Assembly (NCBI GenBank): GCA_023387935.1
Contig: JAEWHG010000191.1
Coordinates: 1 to 13,876 of the forward strand
Direction: 5' to 3'
Length of the DNA: 13,876 bases
From: Bacillota bacterium
GTDB taxonomy: Bacteria; Bacillota; Clostridia; Peptostreptococcales; Natronincolaceae
Both the position numbers and the translations under genes were made by a program. Below are positions 7,432-13,876 of this stretch, one piece after another. How positions within the stretch are numbered: position 1 is the stretch's first letter; the number at the start of each line of letters is the position of its first letter. The notes beneath the pieces were generated by a model, which was not told where the DNA came from, ran no database searches, and worked only from the letters and a program-made list of their open reading frames with translations.

Positions 7432-8478
7432 ATGAAATTTAACAAACTTAAATCAATTATTTCAATAGCTATGGTATCTGTAGTTGTATTAACAGGTTGT
7501 TCGGCTACTGAAACACCATCAAATACACAGGATCAAACGCAACAAGTTGAGCAAACAATATCAGAATATCCAATCACTATCAAGCATGCTTTTGGTGAGA
7601 CTGTATTAGAAAGTAAGCCAGAAAGAATTGCAACAATATCTTGGGGAAATCAAGACGTTCCTCTAGCATTAGGAGTAGTACCGGTAGGTACTTCTGAAGC
7701 TAACTATGGAGTAACAGATGGAAGTGGACTTTTACCATGGACTGCAGCTAAGTTTAAGGAATTAGGTGTAGAAAATCCAGTTATATACAAAGATACAGCA
7801 GGATTAGATTTTGAAGCTATCAGCGATTCTCAGCCAGATGTAATCCTTGCTTCTTATTCGGGAATTACTCAAGAAGAATATGATTTATTAAGCCAAATCG
7901 CTCCTGTTGTTGCTTATCCAGAATTTGCATGGCAAACACTTTGGAGAGATCAAATTCTAATGGATTCTCTAGGAATGGGTATGCAAGCAGAGGGTGAAGC
8001 TTTGGTTGAAGAATTAGAAGAACTTATTGAGACAAAAGTAGCTGAGTATCCACAAATAGAAGGAAAAACTGCTGCATTCTTTTATTTCAATGAAGCAGAT
8101 CTAGGTAAGTTTTATATCTATTTAACTAAGGATCCTCGTGCAGCCTATTTAACAGACCTAGGAATGCTATTCCCAGAAAGTCTTAAGGAGTTGTCTAAGG
8201 ACTCTGACTCATTTGCTTTAGAAATCAGTGCTGAGAACGTAGACTTAATTAGTGACTTAGACATTATCGTAGCATACGGAAGCGAAACACTCGTAGAAAC
8301 ATTACAGGCAGATCCGTTAATTGGAACTATTCCAGCAGTTAAAAATGGTGCTATAGCTGTAATACCAGATGGAACACCTTTAGCAGCATCAGGAACACCA
8401 AGTGCACTTTCAATTCCAGCCACAATCGATGAGTATTTAAGCATTATTGGAGAGGCAGCTGACAAGGTAAATGAATAA
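7432..8478 (+). CDS. iron-siderophore ABC transporter substrate-binding lipoprotein
   Basis: Extracytoplasmic receptor of the FepB/FhuD-like class, anchored by lipid to the outer face of the membrane, which captures ferric-siderophore and delivers it to the FecCD permeases. The N-terminus is a lipoprotein signal (MKFNKLKS plus hydrophobic core) ending in the lipobox LTGC, with Cys23 as the lipidated residue. A Ser/Thr/Gln-rich linker follows, then the two-lobed domain: ITIKHAFGETVLESKPERIATISW opens lobe one, and a long helix (about residues 183-203) links to lobe two. Length is 348 residues. The mature part is strikingly acidic (by hand count about 54 Asp+Glu against 16 Lys+Arg). GAAAGGAAGG (7415-7424) is the ribosome site. 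Its stop overlaps the next start by 8 nt. The siderophore type cannot be read from sequence. Confidence 0.92.
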   Translation: MKFNKLKSIISIAMVSVVVLTGCSATETPSNTQDQTQQVEQTISEYPITIKHAFGETVLESKPERIATISWGNQDVPLALGVVPVGTSEANYGVTDGSGLLPWTAAKFKELGVENPVIYKDTAGLDFEAISDSQPDVILASYSGITQEEYDLLSQIAPVVAYPEFAWQTLWRDQILMDSLGMGMQAEGEALVEELEELIETKVAEYPQIEGKTAAFFYFNEADLGKFYIYLTKDPRAAYLTDLGMLFPESLKELSKDSDSFALEISAENVDLISDLDIIVAYGSETLVETLQADPLIGTIPAVKNGAIAVIPDGTPLAASGTPSALSIPATIDEYLSIIGEAADKVNE

Positions 8479-9469
8479 ACCAAAGATCGGCACTTTAATA
8501 GTTGTTAGTGTTGCGGCTTTAAGTCTAGCTATCCTTGTTTCATTGGCCTTTGGAGCAAGATTCATAAGTTTTGCTGAGGTAATAGAAACTTTAATATATT
8601 CTAGAAAAACAACTATTAATGAAATTGTGGTTTATGAAAGAATTCCAAGAACTGTTTTCGGCATTATTGCCGGAGCAGCTCTTGGCGTGTCTGGAGCACT
8701 TATGCAATCAATTACTCGTAATCCCATTGCGGACCCGAGTATTCTTGGTGTAAATACAGGAGCTACTTTATTTGTAGTTGGCGGAATTGCGTTTTTTCAA
8801 ATAAGTACATCTAGTCAATATATAGTATTTGCTTTGATTGGTTCAGCCCTTACATCTATATTTGTATATAGTATTGGTTCCATGGGTCAAGGTGGTGCAA
8901 CACCTATAAAACTTGCATTGGCAGGGGTGGCTACTAGTGCTGCGCTATCATCCCTAGTAAGCTCTATTATTTTGCCACGGAACGATATAATGACTACGGT
9001 TCGTTTTTGGCAGGTAGGAAGCATAGGAGGAGCTACTTGGGAAGGTATTTTATCAGTTCTACCCTTCATTGTAGTTGGATTGTTGATAGCAGTATTTTTA
9101 ACACCATCCTTAGATGCTTTATCTATGGGGGATGATATGGCAACAGGCTTAGGAGTTCGTACAGGTGTTGTAAGACTGGTAGCAGCTCTTGCAGGAGTTC
9201 TTCTTTGTGGAGCAACTACTGCCTTAGCAGGTCCTATTGGCTTCGTTGGAATCATGGTTCCTCATACAGTTAGGCTTTTATGTGGGCCTAATTTAAAAAG
9301 AATTATACCTATGTCAGCAGTGGGTGGTGCAGTACTATTAGTATTTGCAGATGTAATTGGTAGACTTTTAGGCAGTCCAAGTGAGGTTGAGGCTGGTATC
9401 ATTACAGCATTTATTGGTGCGCCTATACTTATAATAATTGCAATGAGAGCGAAGGTGCGAGCTTTATGA
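8471..9469 (+). CDS. FecCD-family iron-siderophore permease, first subunit
   Basis: Membrane subunit of the ferric-siderophore importer (FepD/FhuB-like). After one N-terminal span comes the hallmark RIPRTVFGIIAGAALGVSG (from residue 57), then GALMQSITRNPIADPSILGV, and in the C-terminal half GPIGFVGIMVPH (254-265), the stretch that leads into the loop contacting the ATPase. About ten hydrophobic spans and 332 residues are typical. It starts inside the end of the lipoprotein gene (8-nt overlap), using GGAGAGG about 15 nt upstream or the AAGG just before the ATG, so translational coupling is likely. Its stop shares bases with the next start. It is expected to pair with the following permease as a heterodimer. 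Confidence 0.94.
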   Translation: MNKPKIGTLIVVSVAALSLAILVSLAFGARFISFAEVIETLIYSRKTTINEIVVYERIPRTVFGIIAGAALGVSGALMQSITRNPIADPSILGVNTGATLFVVGGIAFFQISTSSQYIVFALIGSALTSIFVYSIGSMGQGGATPIKLALAGVATSAALSSLVSSIILPRNDIMTTVRFWQVGSIGGATWEGILSVLPFIVVGLLIAVFLTPSLDALSMGDDMATGLGVRTGVVRLVAALAGVLLCGATTALAGPIGFVGIMVPHTVRLLCGPNLKRIIPMSAVGGAVLLVFADVIGRLLGSPSEVEAGIITAFIGAPILIIIAMRAKVRAL

Positions 9470-10500
9470 TGGGGAATGATATGAACATTGTTAAATCAGG
9501 ATATCTTAAAAGAAAACGTCGTTGGATATTTGCCACCAGTATCCTAGCTATTATAACTCTTGCTCTTTGCGCTTTAATGCTTTTACTTGGTAATACGATT
9601 TATTCTATGGATGTGGCAATCAAAGTTTTACTAGGTGAGCAAATAAAAGGAGCTACCTTTGCCATAGGTACGATACGTTTACCTAGGATGTTAGCTGGAC
9701 TTTTAGTAGGGATGGCATTTGGTATAGCCGGAAGCACATTTCAAACAATACTTAGAAACCCTCTGGCGAGCCCTGACGTTATAGGTGTATCAGCAGGTGC
9801 TAGCGTTGGTGCTATGATATGTATACTAATTTTAAAGCTTAGTGGTACCATTGTTTCTGGAGTTGCCGTTGTTTCTGGATTATTCATTGCATTATTTATA
9901 TATATGATTTCTAGAGCTGGACGTTTTTCAGGAGGTAAGCTCATCTTAGTAGGTATAGGAATACAAGCTATGTTAAATGCGGTAATTTCATTTTTATTAT
10001 TAAAGGCATCCCAATATGATGTGCCTGCTGCCTATAGATGGCTGAATGGTAGCTTAAATGGAGTCCAAATGGATAGTATTCCTAGAATCTTCATAGTAGT
10101 ATTGGTATTTGGAAGTCTAGTGCTCTTTCTAGGCAGACATCTAAAGATACTTGAATTAGGTGAAGAGTCAGCTATTACTCTTGGACTTAACACAGATCAA
10201 TCTAGACTGATGTTAATTTTAAGTTCGGTGCTTTTAATTGCTTTTGCTACATCTGTAACGGGTCCCATATCCTTTGTTGCATTTTTAGCTGGACCTATAG
10301 CAACTAAGCTAGTAGGTCATGGCTCATCTAATGAGCTTCCTTCTGGATTGGTAGGGGCTATACTGGTTTTAGGTGCAGATTTAATCGGTCAGTTTGCATT
10401 TAATACTAAATTTCCAGTAGGTGTTATAACAGGAATACTAGGAGCACCATATTTATTATTATTATTAGTACGTGTCAACAAATCAGGAGGTTCAGCATGA
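9466..10500 (+). CDS. FecCD-family iron-siderophore permease, second subunit
   Basis: Partner permease (FepG-like) of the siderophore importer. Family hallmarks are RLPRMLAGLLVGMAFGIAG (from residue 71), TFQTILRNPLASPDVIGVSA (91-110) and, near the C-terminus, GPISFVAFLAGPIA (266-279) with a final GILGAPYLLLLLVR. It has 344 residues and about ten membrane spans. The chosen ATG overlaps the upstream stop as ATGA (9466-9469) and has GAAGGTG (9450-9456) as ribosome site. In-frame ATG 9481 with GGGG at 9472-9475 is a possible alternative that would shorten the protein by five residues. The basic KRKRR stretch just after the start is a normal cytoplasmic anchor. The stop forms another ATGA overlap with the ATPase gene. 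Confidence 0.94.
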   Translation: MMGNDMNIVKSGYLKRKRRWIFATSILAIITLALCALMLLLGNTIYSMDVAIKVLLGEQIKGATFAIGTIRLPRMLAGLLVGMAFGIAGSTFQTILRNPLASPDVIGVSAGASVGAMICILILKLSGTIVSGVAVVSGLFIALFIYMISRAGRFSGGKLILVGIGIQAMLNAVISFLLLKASQYDVPAAYRWLNGSLNGVQMDSIPRIFIVVLVFGSLVLFLGRHLKILELGEESAITLGLNTDQSRLMLILSSVLLIAFATSVTGPISFVAFLAGPIATKLVGHGSSNELPSGLVGAILVLGADLIGQFAFNTKFPVGVITGILGAPYLLLLLVRVNKSGGSA

Positions 10501-11300
10501 ATACATCAAAATTACTACAAGCAAATAATATATTTGCTGGATATGATAAAAAAATTATTAATGATGATATCAGTATACTTATTCCAAAGAATAAAATTAG
10601 CGTTATTATCGGTGCTAATGCCTGTGGAAAATCTACTTTGCTGAAAACTATGGCTCGTTTGATACAACCTATTTCAGGAGATATAACATTGGACGGAAAA
10701 AAAATCAGTCAGATCCCATCTAAGGAATTAGCTCGCTCTCTAGGACTTTTACCACAGGCTCCAATCGTACCTGAAGGTATAACTGTTGCTGATTTAGTAA
10801 GTAGAGGAAGATTTCCATACCAATCCTTTTTAAAGGGCTTAGACAAATCGGACTACGATGCTGTAGAAGAAGCTTTGGAGATTATGGGGATAACAGATCT
10901 TGCGAATAGATCAGTAGATGAGTTATCTGGTGGACAAAGACAGCGGGTTTGGATAGCCATGGCTCTGGCTCAGAATACTGAGATTTTACTTTTAGATGAG
11001 CCTACAACATACTTAGACATAACATACCAGGTAGAGATATTGGACTTACTTACTGATTTAAATAGAAGAAAAGGAACTACCATTGTAATGGTTCTACACG
11101 ATATTAATTTATCTGCTAGATATGCAGATTATATATTTGCTCTTCGCAGTGGTAAATTAATTGCTGAGGGTTCACCTTCTGAAATAATCGATGAGGAACT
11201 AATTAAGGAAGTTTTTGATCTTGATTGTTCAGTTATCAGTGATCCTGTTTCGGGAACACCATTTATAATTCCAAAGGGTAGACATCACGTTAAAATATAA
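10497..11300 (+). CDS. iron-siderophore ABC transporter ATP-binding protein
   Basis: Cytoplasmic ATPase (FepC/FecE/FhuC-like) that powers the two FecCD permeases. Motifs in order are Walker A GANACGKST (39-47), Q-loop Gln87 in LLPQAP, ABC signature LSGGQ (143-147) followed by RQRVWIAMALAQ, Walker B ILLLDEP (163-169) with catalytic Glu168, D-loop near YLD, and switch His201 in VLHDINLSARYAD. The PEGITVADLVSRGRFPYQ stretch is characteristic of the siderophore/cobalamin subfamily. Walker A has Ala in place of the usual Gly at the fourth position (GPNGCGKST in many relatives), probably tolerated. Length is 267 residues. GGAGG at 10485-10489 and an ATGA overlap with the permease give tight coupling. 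It ends the operon; a terminator follows 29 nt later. Confidence 0.96.
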   Translation: MNTSKLLQANNIFAGYDKKIINDDISILIPKNKISVIIGANACGKSTLLKTMARLIQPISGDITLDGKKISQIPSKELARSLGLLPQAPIVPEGITVADLVSRGRFPYQSFLKGLDKSDYDAVEEALEIMGITDLANRSVDELSGGQRQRVWIAMALAQNTEILLLDEPTTYLDITYQVEILDLLTDLNRRKGTTIVMVLHDINLSARYADYIFALRSGKLIAEGSPSEIIDEELIKEVFDLDCSVISDPVSGTPFIIPKGRHHVKI

Positions 11301-11329
11301 TGATCTAGTGTTTCGTATACTAAGATAAG

Positions 11330-11359
11330 GTAGTAGAAATTAACATCTACTACTTTTTT
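11330..11359 (+). terminator. intrinsic terminator of the siderophore uptake operon
   Basis: GTAGTAGA (11330-11337) pairs perfectly with TCTACTAC (11346-11353) around an 8-nt loop, followed by six T residues (11354-11359). The stem can extend into the preceding AAG by pairing with the T run. It lies 29 nt after the ATPase stop. Confidence 0.88.
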
Positions 11360-11441
11360 ATACAATGTAGTAGGAATGTTATATACTTTAATGGCAACTT
11401 TAATATATTAAGCTTTATTTTATATACAAAGGAGAATGACA

Positions 11442-12038
11442 ATGAATTTAATCGATTTTTCTAAAATGGCTGTTTCTTCAAAGGAGGAGCTTAGAGATAT
11501 TGTTGGATTTCCTCATGAATTTATAGTTAAGAAGAGTATATCAATGATAGACGAAGAATGTAAAAGATTTATATCGGCGTCACCAATCGTTTTTATTTCA
11601 ACTTGTAATGCTGAAGGTAAATGCGATGTATCTCCTAGAGGTGATTTAGAGGGATGTGTGAAGATTTTAAATGAGAATCAGCTAATTATTCCAGATAGAC
11701 AAGGAAATAAAAGACAAGATGCTCATTTAAATATTTTATCAAATCCTAATATCGGACTTGTTTTCATTGTTCCAGGAGTTGAAGAGGTTTTGCGTGTAAA
11801 CGGTAGAGCTACAGTTATTAAGGATGAAGAGATTCTTAAGAAAATGGAGCTAAAGGACAATATTCCACTTCTAGGCATAGGAGTTGATGTAGAGGAGGCC
11901 TTTGTTCACTGCTCTAGAGCTCTCAGAGAATCTGGAATATGGAATTTAGAAACCTGGACAAATAAGGAAATGGTTCCTACTGGTCTAGGAATATTCCATG
12001 CTCATTTAAAGATAAATGGAGTGGATGTTTCAAAATAA
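11442..12038 (+). CDS. PPOX-fold (pyridoxamine-phosphate-oxidase-like) flavin protein
   Basis: Probable FMN-binding split-barrel protein of the pyridoxamine 5'-phosphate oxidase-like superfamily, resembling the 200-residue MSMEG_1061/DR2398 type group. Supporting stretches are ASPIVFISTCNAEGKCDVSP (46-65) with VSPRGD, LIIPDRQGNKRQDAHLNIL (81-99), GLVFIVPGVEEVLRVNGRA (105-123) and HCSRALRESGIW (156-167). The length, 198 residues, fits. ATG 11442 is chosen because AAAGGAG (11428-11434) lies seven bases before it; the in-frame ATG at 11436 is only one base from that site. No signal peptide or membrane span is present. It stands between two terminators, so it is probably a single-gene unit. The substrate is unknown; general flavin or F420-type oxidoreductase, or a haem/flavin-binding role, are possible. 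Confidence 0.85.
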   Translation: MNLIDFSKMAVSSKEELRDIVGFPHEFIVKKSISMIDEECKRFISASPIVFISTCNAEGKCDVSPRGDLEGCVKILNENQLIIPDRQGNKRQDAHLNILSNPNIGLVFIVPGVEEVLRVNGRATVIKDEEILKKMELKDNIPLLGIGVDVEEAFVHCSRALRESGIWNLETWTNKEMVPTGLGIFHAHLKINGVDVSK

Positions 12039-12049
12039 ATACTTATGAT

Positions 12050-12089
12050 AAAATAGTGTCTAAATAGTAATGATTTAGACACTATTTTT
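12050..12089 (+). terminator. intrinsic terminator after the PPOX-fold gene
   Basis: A perfect 15-bp stem (12051-12065 with 12073-12087; arm AAATAGTGTCTAAAT), extendable by one pair, encloses a 7-nt loop, AGTAATG. The right arm ends in TTTTT, giving a U-tract. It begins 12 nt after the stop. The A run on the left flank means it could also terminate opposite-strand transcription, though no gene there needs it. Confidence 0.92.
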
Positions 12090-12145
12090 ATATGCAATTC
12101 TATTATTAATTATTTTAATATATCTATAAAAATTCTGTAAAAAAA

Positions 12146-12175
12146 TTAAAAACTAACTTAATAATATGATATAAT
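12146..12175 (+). promoter_or_regulatory. extended -10 promoter for the zinc-ribbon/J-domain pair
   Basis: TGATATAAT at 12167-12175 is a full extended -10 element. The -35 is poor (TTAAAA at 12146-12151, 18-nt spacer), as usual for extended -10 promoters. Transcription would start near 12182, about 26 nt before the ATG at 12208. It directly follows the PPOX terminator. Confidence 0.6.
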
Positions 12176-12207
12176 TACTTTTATATTACATTTAAGGGGT
12201 AGATAAA

Positions 12208-12600
12208 ATGAATTGGTTGAGAAAATTTATGTATGGTAGATATGGAGTCGATCAGTTATCTACAGGTTTATTATGGTTATCTATTATTTTGGCTATAATA
12301 GCTGGACTGACAGGTATGGGGTTCATTAATACTTTAAGCTATATTCCACTGTTTATATCTTTATATAGAATGTTTTCAAAGGATATACAAAAACGTAGAA
12401 TGGAAAACTACAAGTTTTCTATGTTTTTAAGTCCTCTTTATGGTAAGTTAAATAGGCTGCAGCGCAGATTGCAGGATTCAAAAACTCACAAACACTTTAA
12501 ATGTTCTAAATGTAAAACGATACTTAGAGTTCCTAGGGGAAAAGGAAAAGTAGTAGTAACTTGTCCTAAATGTAGGGAGAAATTTACTAAAACTACTTAA
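12208..12600 (+). CDS. small membrane protein with C-terminal zinc ribbon
   Basis: Protein of unknown function, 130 residues. A short basic N-terminus (MNWLRKFMYGRYG) leads to two hydrophobic spans (about 18-36 and 39-55), then a basic amphipathic segment (about 59-95, rich in Lys/Arg/Gln), then a zinc-ribbon-like module: FKCSKC (97-102) and TCPKC (118-122) give two CxxC pairs 16 residues apart, joined by ILRVPRGKGKVVV. This module resembles MJ0042/zinc-ribbon-5-type knuckles. Both termini should be cytoplasmic. AAGGGG at 12194-12199 is the ribosome site. The J-domain gene follows after 40 nt with no terminator between, so they are co-expressed and may act together, the ribbon perhaps contacting client protein or RNA. 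That role is inference. Confidence 0.82.
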   Translation: MNWLRKFMYGRYGVDQLSTGLLWLSIILAIIAGLTGMGFINTLSYIPLFISLYRMFSKDIQKRRMENYKFSMFLSPLYGKLNRLQRRLQDSKTHKHFKCSKCKTILRVPRGKGKVVVTCPKCREKFTKTT

Positions 12601-12640
12601 TATTTAAAAATAATTTGTATATGGCGAGGAGTAATTAGCG

Positions 12641-13414
12641 ATGAGGCTAGTAAAGAAGCTATTAGGGAAAATGCTTAGCTATGTTTCTAGAGGGATTTCA
12701 TTCATATTAGATATTATAATAAATCTTATAGAGACCATAGTATTTTATATCAGTGGATTTTTAAAAGGATGCTTAGCTCTAGTAAGTATGGGAGGCTGTT
12801 TGTTTGTACTACTTTTCTTTAATTTAAGTCTAAATCTTATCTTTAGTCCCGTTGCAATGCCAATTATTCTATTTATGCTGGGATTTCTTATGTTTGGTGG
12901 AAAACTTGCATCTTATATTAAGGATATAAGAAATATAGTAAGGCAATATTTAGATAATACAGCGAATTATCTAATAGATGATACTAAATATAGGTATAAA
13001 TCCTTTAGTGCATATAGAGAGGAATTTAAAAAAGCAGAAGAAGAAAAAATTAGAAGAGAGCAGGAGCGTTATTATCAGCAGCAAAGAGAATGGGAAGAAA
13101 GACTTAGACAGAGTTTCTATAACCAACAGAATTTCTATGGAGATCAAGGTGGATATAGTCAATATGGAAGTGGAAATGCATATACTAACCCAACATCTAG
13201 CTTTAAATATGAATATGAAAAAAGCTGTGATGTTCTAGGTGTTAGCTATACGGCGGATAAAAATACTATAAAGTCAGCCTATAGAAAGAAGGCTAAAGAG
13301 CATCATCCTGACTTAAGTAAACTACCTGATGCGACGCAAAGATTTCAGGAAATTAATAATGCCTATAACTTTTTAACAGATGAAAATATTGATAGATATA
13401 ATAGTCAAAGGTAA
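12641..13414 (+). CDS. membrane-anchored J-domain protein (C-terminal DnaJ domain)
   Basis: Likely DnaK co-chaperone tethered to the membrane, 257 residues. Order of parts: a basic then hydrophobic N-terminal half with two or three spans (about 19-41, 43-60 and 64-87); a charged helical stretch, probably coiled coil (about 121-157, EEFKKAEEEKIRREQER then a Gln-rich run); a Gly/Tyr/Gln/Asn-rich linker (about 158-190); and a C-terminal J domain (about 194-254) with helix II IKSAYRKKAKE, the essential HPD at 222-224, and helix III RFQEINNAYNFLTD. It lacks the Gly/Phe, zinc-finger and substrate-binding domains of true DnaJ, so it should recruit DnaK to a membrane site rather than fold general clients. 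GAGGAG (12626-12631) precedes the ATG by nine bases. The upstream neighbour supplies a separate zinc ribbon. Confidence 0.88.
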   Translation: MRLVKKLLGKMLSYVSRGISFILDIIINLIETIVFYISGFLKGCLALVSMGGCLFVLLFFNLSLNLIFSPVAMPIILFMLGFLMFGGKLASYIKDIRNIVRQYLDNTANYLIDDTKYRYKSFSAYREEFKKAEEEKIRREQERYYQQQREWEERLRQSFYNQQNFYGDQGGYSQYGSGNAYTNPTSSFKYEYEKSCDVLGVSYTADKNTIKSAYRKKAKEHHPDLSKLPDATQRFQEINNAYNFLTDENIDRYNSQR

Positions 13415-13467
13415 AAATATTAGTTCATTCGTATATATGTTTTGGATATAATGATACAAATTAATAT

Positions 13468-13530
13468 AAAAACACATATTTTCTAATAATATGCTTTACG
13501 TATATATTATCGGGAAGTATGTGTTTTTTC
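13468..13530 (+). terminator. long hairpin terminator after the J-domain gene
   Basis: AAAAACACATA (13468-13478) pairs perfectly with TATGTGTTTTT (13518-13528). Inside, TTTTCT can pair with GGGAAG (G-U included), and after one mismatch ATAATAT pairs with ATATTAT, so the stem continues for about 24 pairs to a small loop. A T-rich tail (TTTTTTCTTT) follows the right arm. It lies 54 nt after the J-domain stop. Confidence 0.75.
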
Positions 13531-13535
13531 TTTGT

Positions 13536-13563
13536 ATGACAAGATTGTCCCTATGCATATAAT
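13536..13563 (+). promoter_or_regulatory. probable promoter for the L,D-transpeptidase gene
   Basis: ATGACA (13536-13541) and TATAAT (13558-13563) are separated by 16 nt, matching consensus at 11 of 12 positions. It directly follows the hairpin terminator. The predicted start, near 13570, leaves only about 14 nt of leader, with the GGAGGGG ribosome site almost at the 5' end. Confidence 0.55.
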
Positions 13564-13583
13564 TAAAATATGGAGGGGATGAA

Positions 13584-13876
13584 ATGCTTAAAAGGATAAT
13601 TTTAATAATAACATCTGTGTTATGCATTGTAGTTATATTTTTAGCTAATAAGAATATGTACTTAATTAAAAACAAAGTAAGAGATGATAAAGAGGTTCTA
13701 GGATACACTGAATATATAGAGTATATAGCATGGGAAAATAAAATGATTAATGAAAATCCGGAATATGAGGAATTAAAAGTTCTAATAGATATTTCTGAAA
13801 AGAGATTATATTTAATAAATGGAAATGAACTAATAAAGAAATATCCAATTGCTAGTGGTAAATTAAGCACACCAAC
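13584..13876 (+). CDS. L,D-transpeptidase (YkuD family), 3' partial
   Basis: Start of an extracytoplasmic peptidoglycan cross-linking enzyme; 97 full codons are present and the frame is open at the window end. GGAGGGG at 13572-13578 precedes the ATG. The N-terminus MLKRIILIITSVLCIVVIFL is an uncleaved membrane anchor or signal peptide. A charged linker (about 29-64) follows, then the opening strands of a YkuD domain: LKVLIDISEKRLYLING (64-80) and LIKKYPIASGKLSTP (83-97), the usual I(D/N)...R.LYL...G..I..YP...GK..TPTP pattern. The catalytic SHGCIR-type Cys motif would lie beyond the window, so activity cannot be confirmed here. It is preceded by its own promoter and is probably unrelated to the J-domain pair. 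Confidence 0.82.
   Translation, partial: MLKRIILIITSVLCIVVIFLANKNMYLIKNKVRDDKEVLGYTEYIEYIAWENKMINENPEYEELKVLIDISEKRLYLINGNELIKKYPIASGKLSTP

Noticed and set aside
11330..11373. Second GTAGTAG (11367-11373) that could compete with the siderophore operon terminator
   Set aside because: It lies after the U-tract, so it would be transcribed too late to prevent termination; probably a chance repeat.
12978..13238. A plus-strand Lys-rich frame inside the J-domain gene
   Set aside because: It is the shifted reading of the charged coiled-coil and linker region, with no ribosome site.
13496..13870. A 124-codon minus-strand open frame near the window end
   Set aside because: It runs through the long hairpin and opposite the L,D-transpeptidase start, which has a better ribosome site, a signal anchor and family similarity.
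1..13876. Mobile elements, CRISPR arrays, RNA genes and known riboswitches
   Set aside because: No transposase-like protein, direct-repeat array, tRNA cloverleaf or recognisable aptamer core was seen by eye; a covariance-model search would be needed for a firm negative.

Overview
The window looks like chromosomal DNA from a low-GC, anaerobic member of the Firmicutes (Clostridia). The evidence is A+T-rich intergenic DNA, strong AGGAGG-type ribosome binding sites, near-consensus sigma-A promoters, U-tract terminators, clostridial-type proteins and an oxygen-sensitive radical-SAM sulfatase-maturating enzyme. The exported iron-binding protein is extremely acidic, which hints at an alkaline or saline habitat; that part is inference. 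Every supported gene is on the + strand. No rRNA, tRNA, CRISPR array or insertion sequence was recognised.

Region 1 (1-7064) is a catabolic cluster. It holds two permeases of a BMP/nucleoside-type ABC importer (the first cut by the window edge), a LacI-family regulator, a cytoplasmic formylglycine-type sulfatase, a pyrimidine-nucleoside phosphorylase, and an anaerobic sulfatase-maturating enzyme (anSME). The phosphorylase lies between the sulfatase and the enzyme expected to activate it. With the nucleoside-type importer upstream, this suggests a pathway that imports a sulfated (or otherwise esterified) nucleoside or glycoside intact, removes the ester in the cytoplasm, and cleaves the nucleoside by phosphorolysis. 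This is the most interesting proposal in the window. The proteins are recognised families; the joint pathway is inference.

Region 2 (7065-7431) has no intact gene. It holds a possible decayed small membrane-protein gene, a 15-bp terminator hairpin, a consensus promoter whose spacer contains a Fur-like box, and a leader hairpin.

Region 3 (7432-11300) is an iron-siderophore uptake operon: lipoprotein receptor, two FecCD permeases and an ATPase, all overlapping end to start, closed by a terminator. Repression by iron through Fur is predicted.

Region 4 (11442-13876) holds a flavin-type PPOX-fold protein with its own terminator; a pair made of a small membrane zinc-ribbon protein and a membrane-anchored J-domain protein; a long terminator hairpin; and the start of an L,D-transpeptidase gene that runs off the window.
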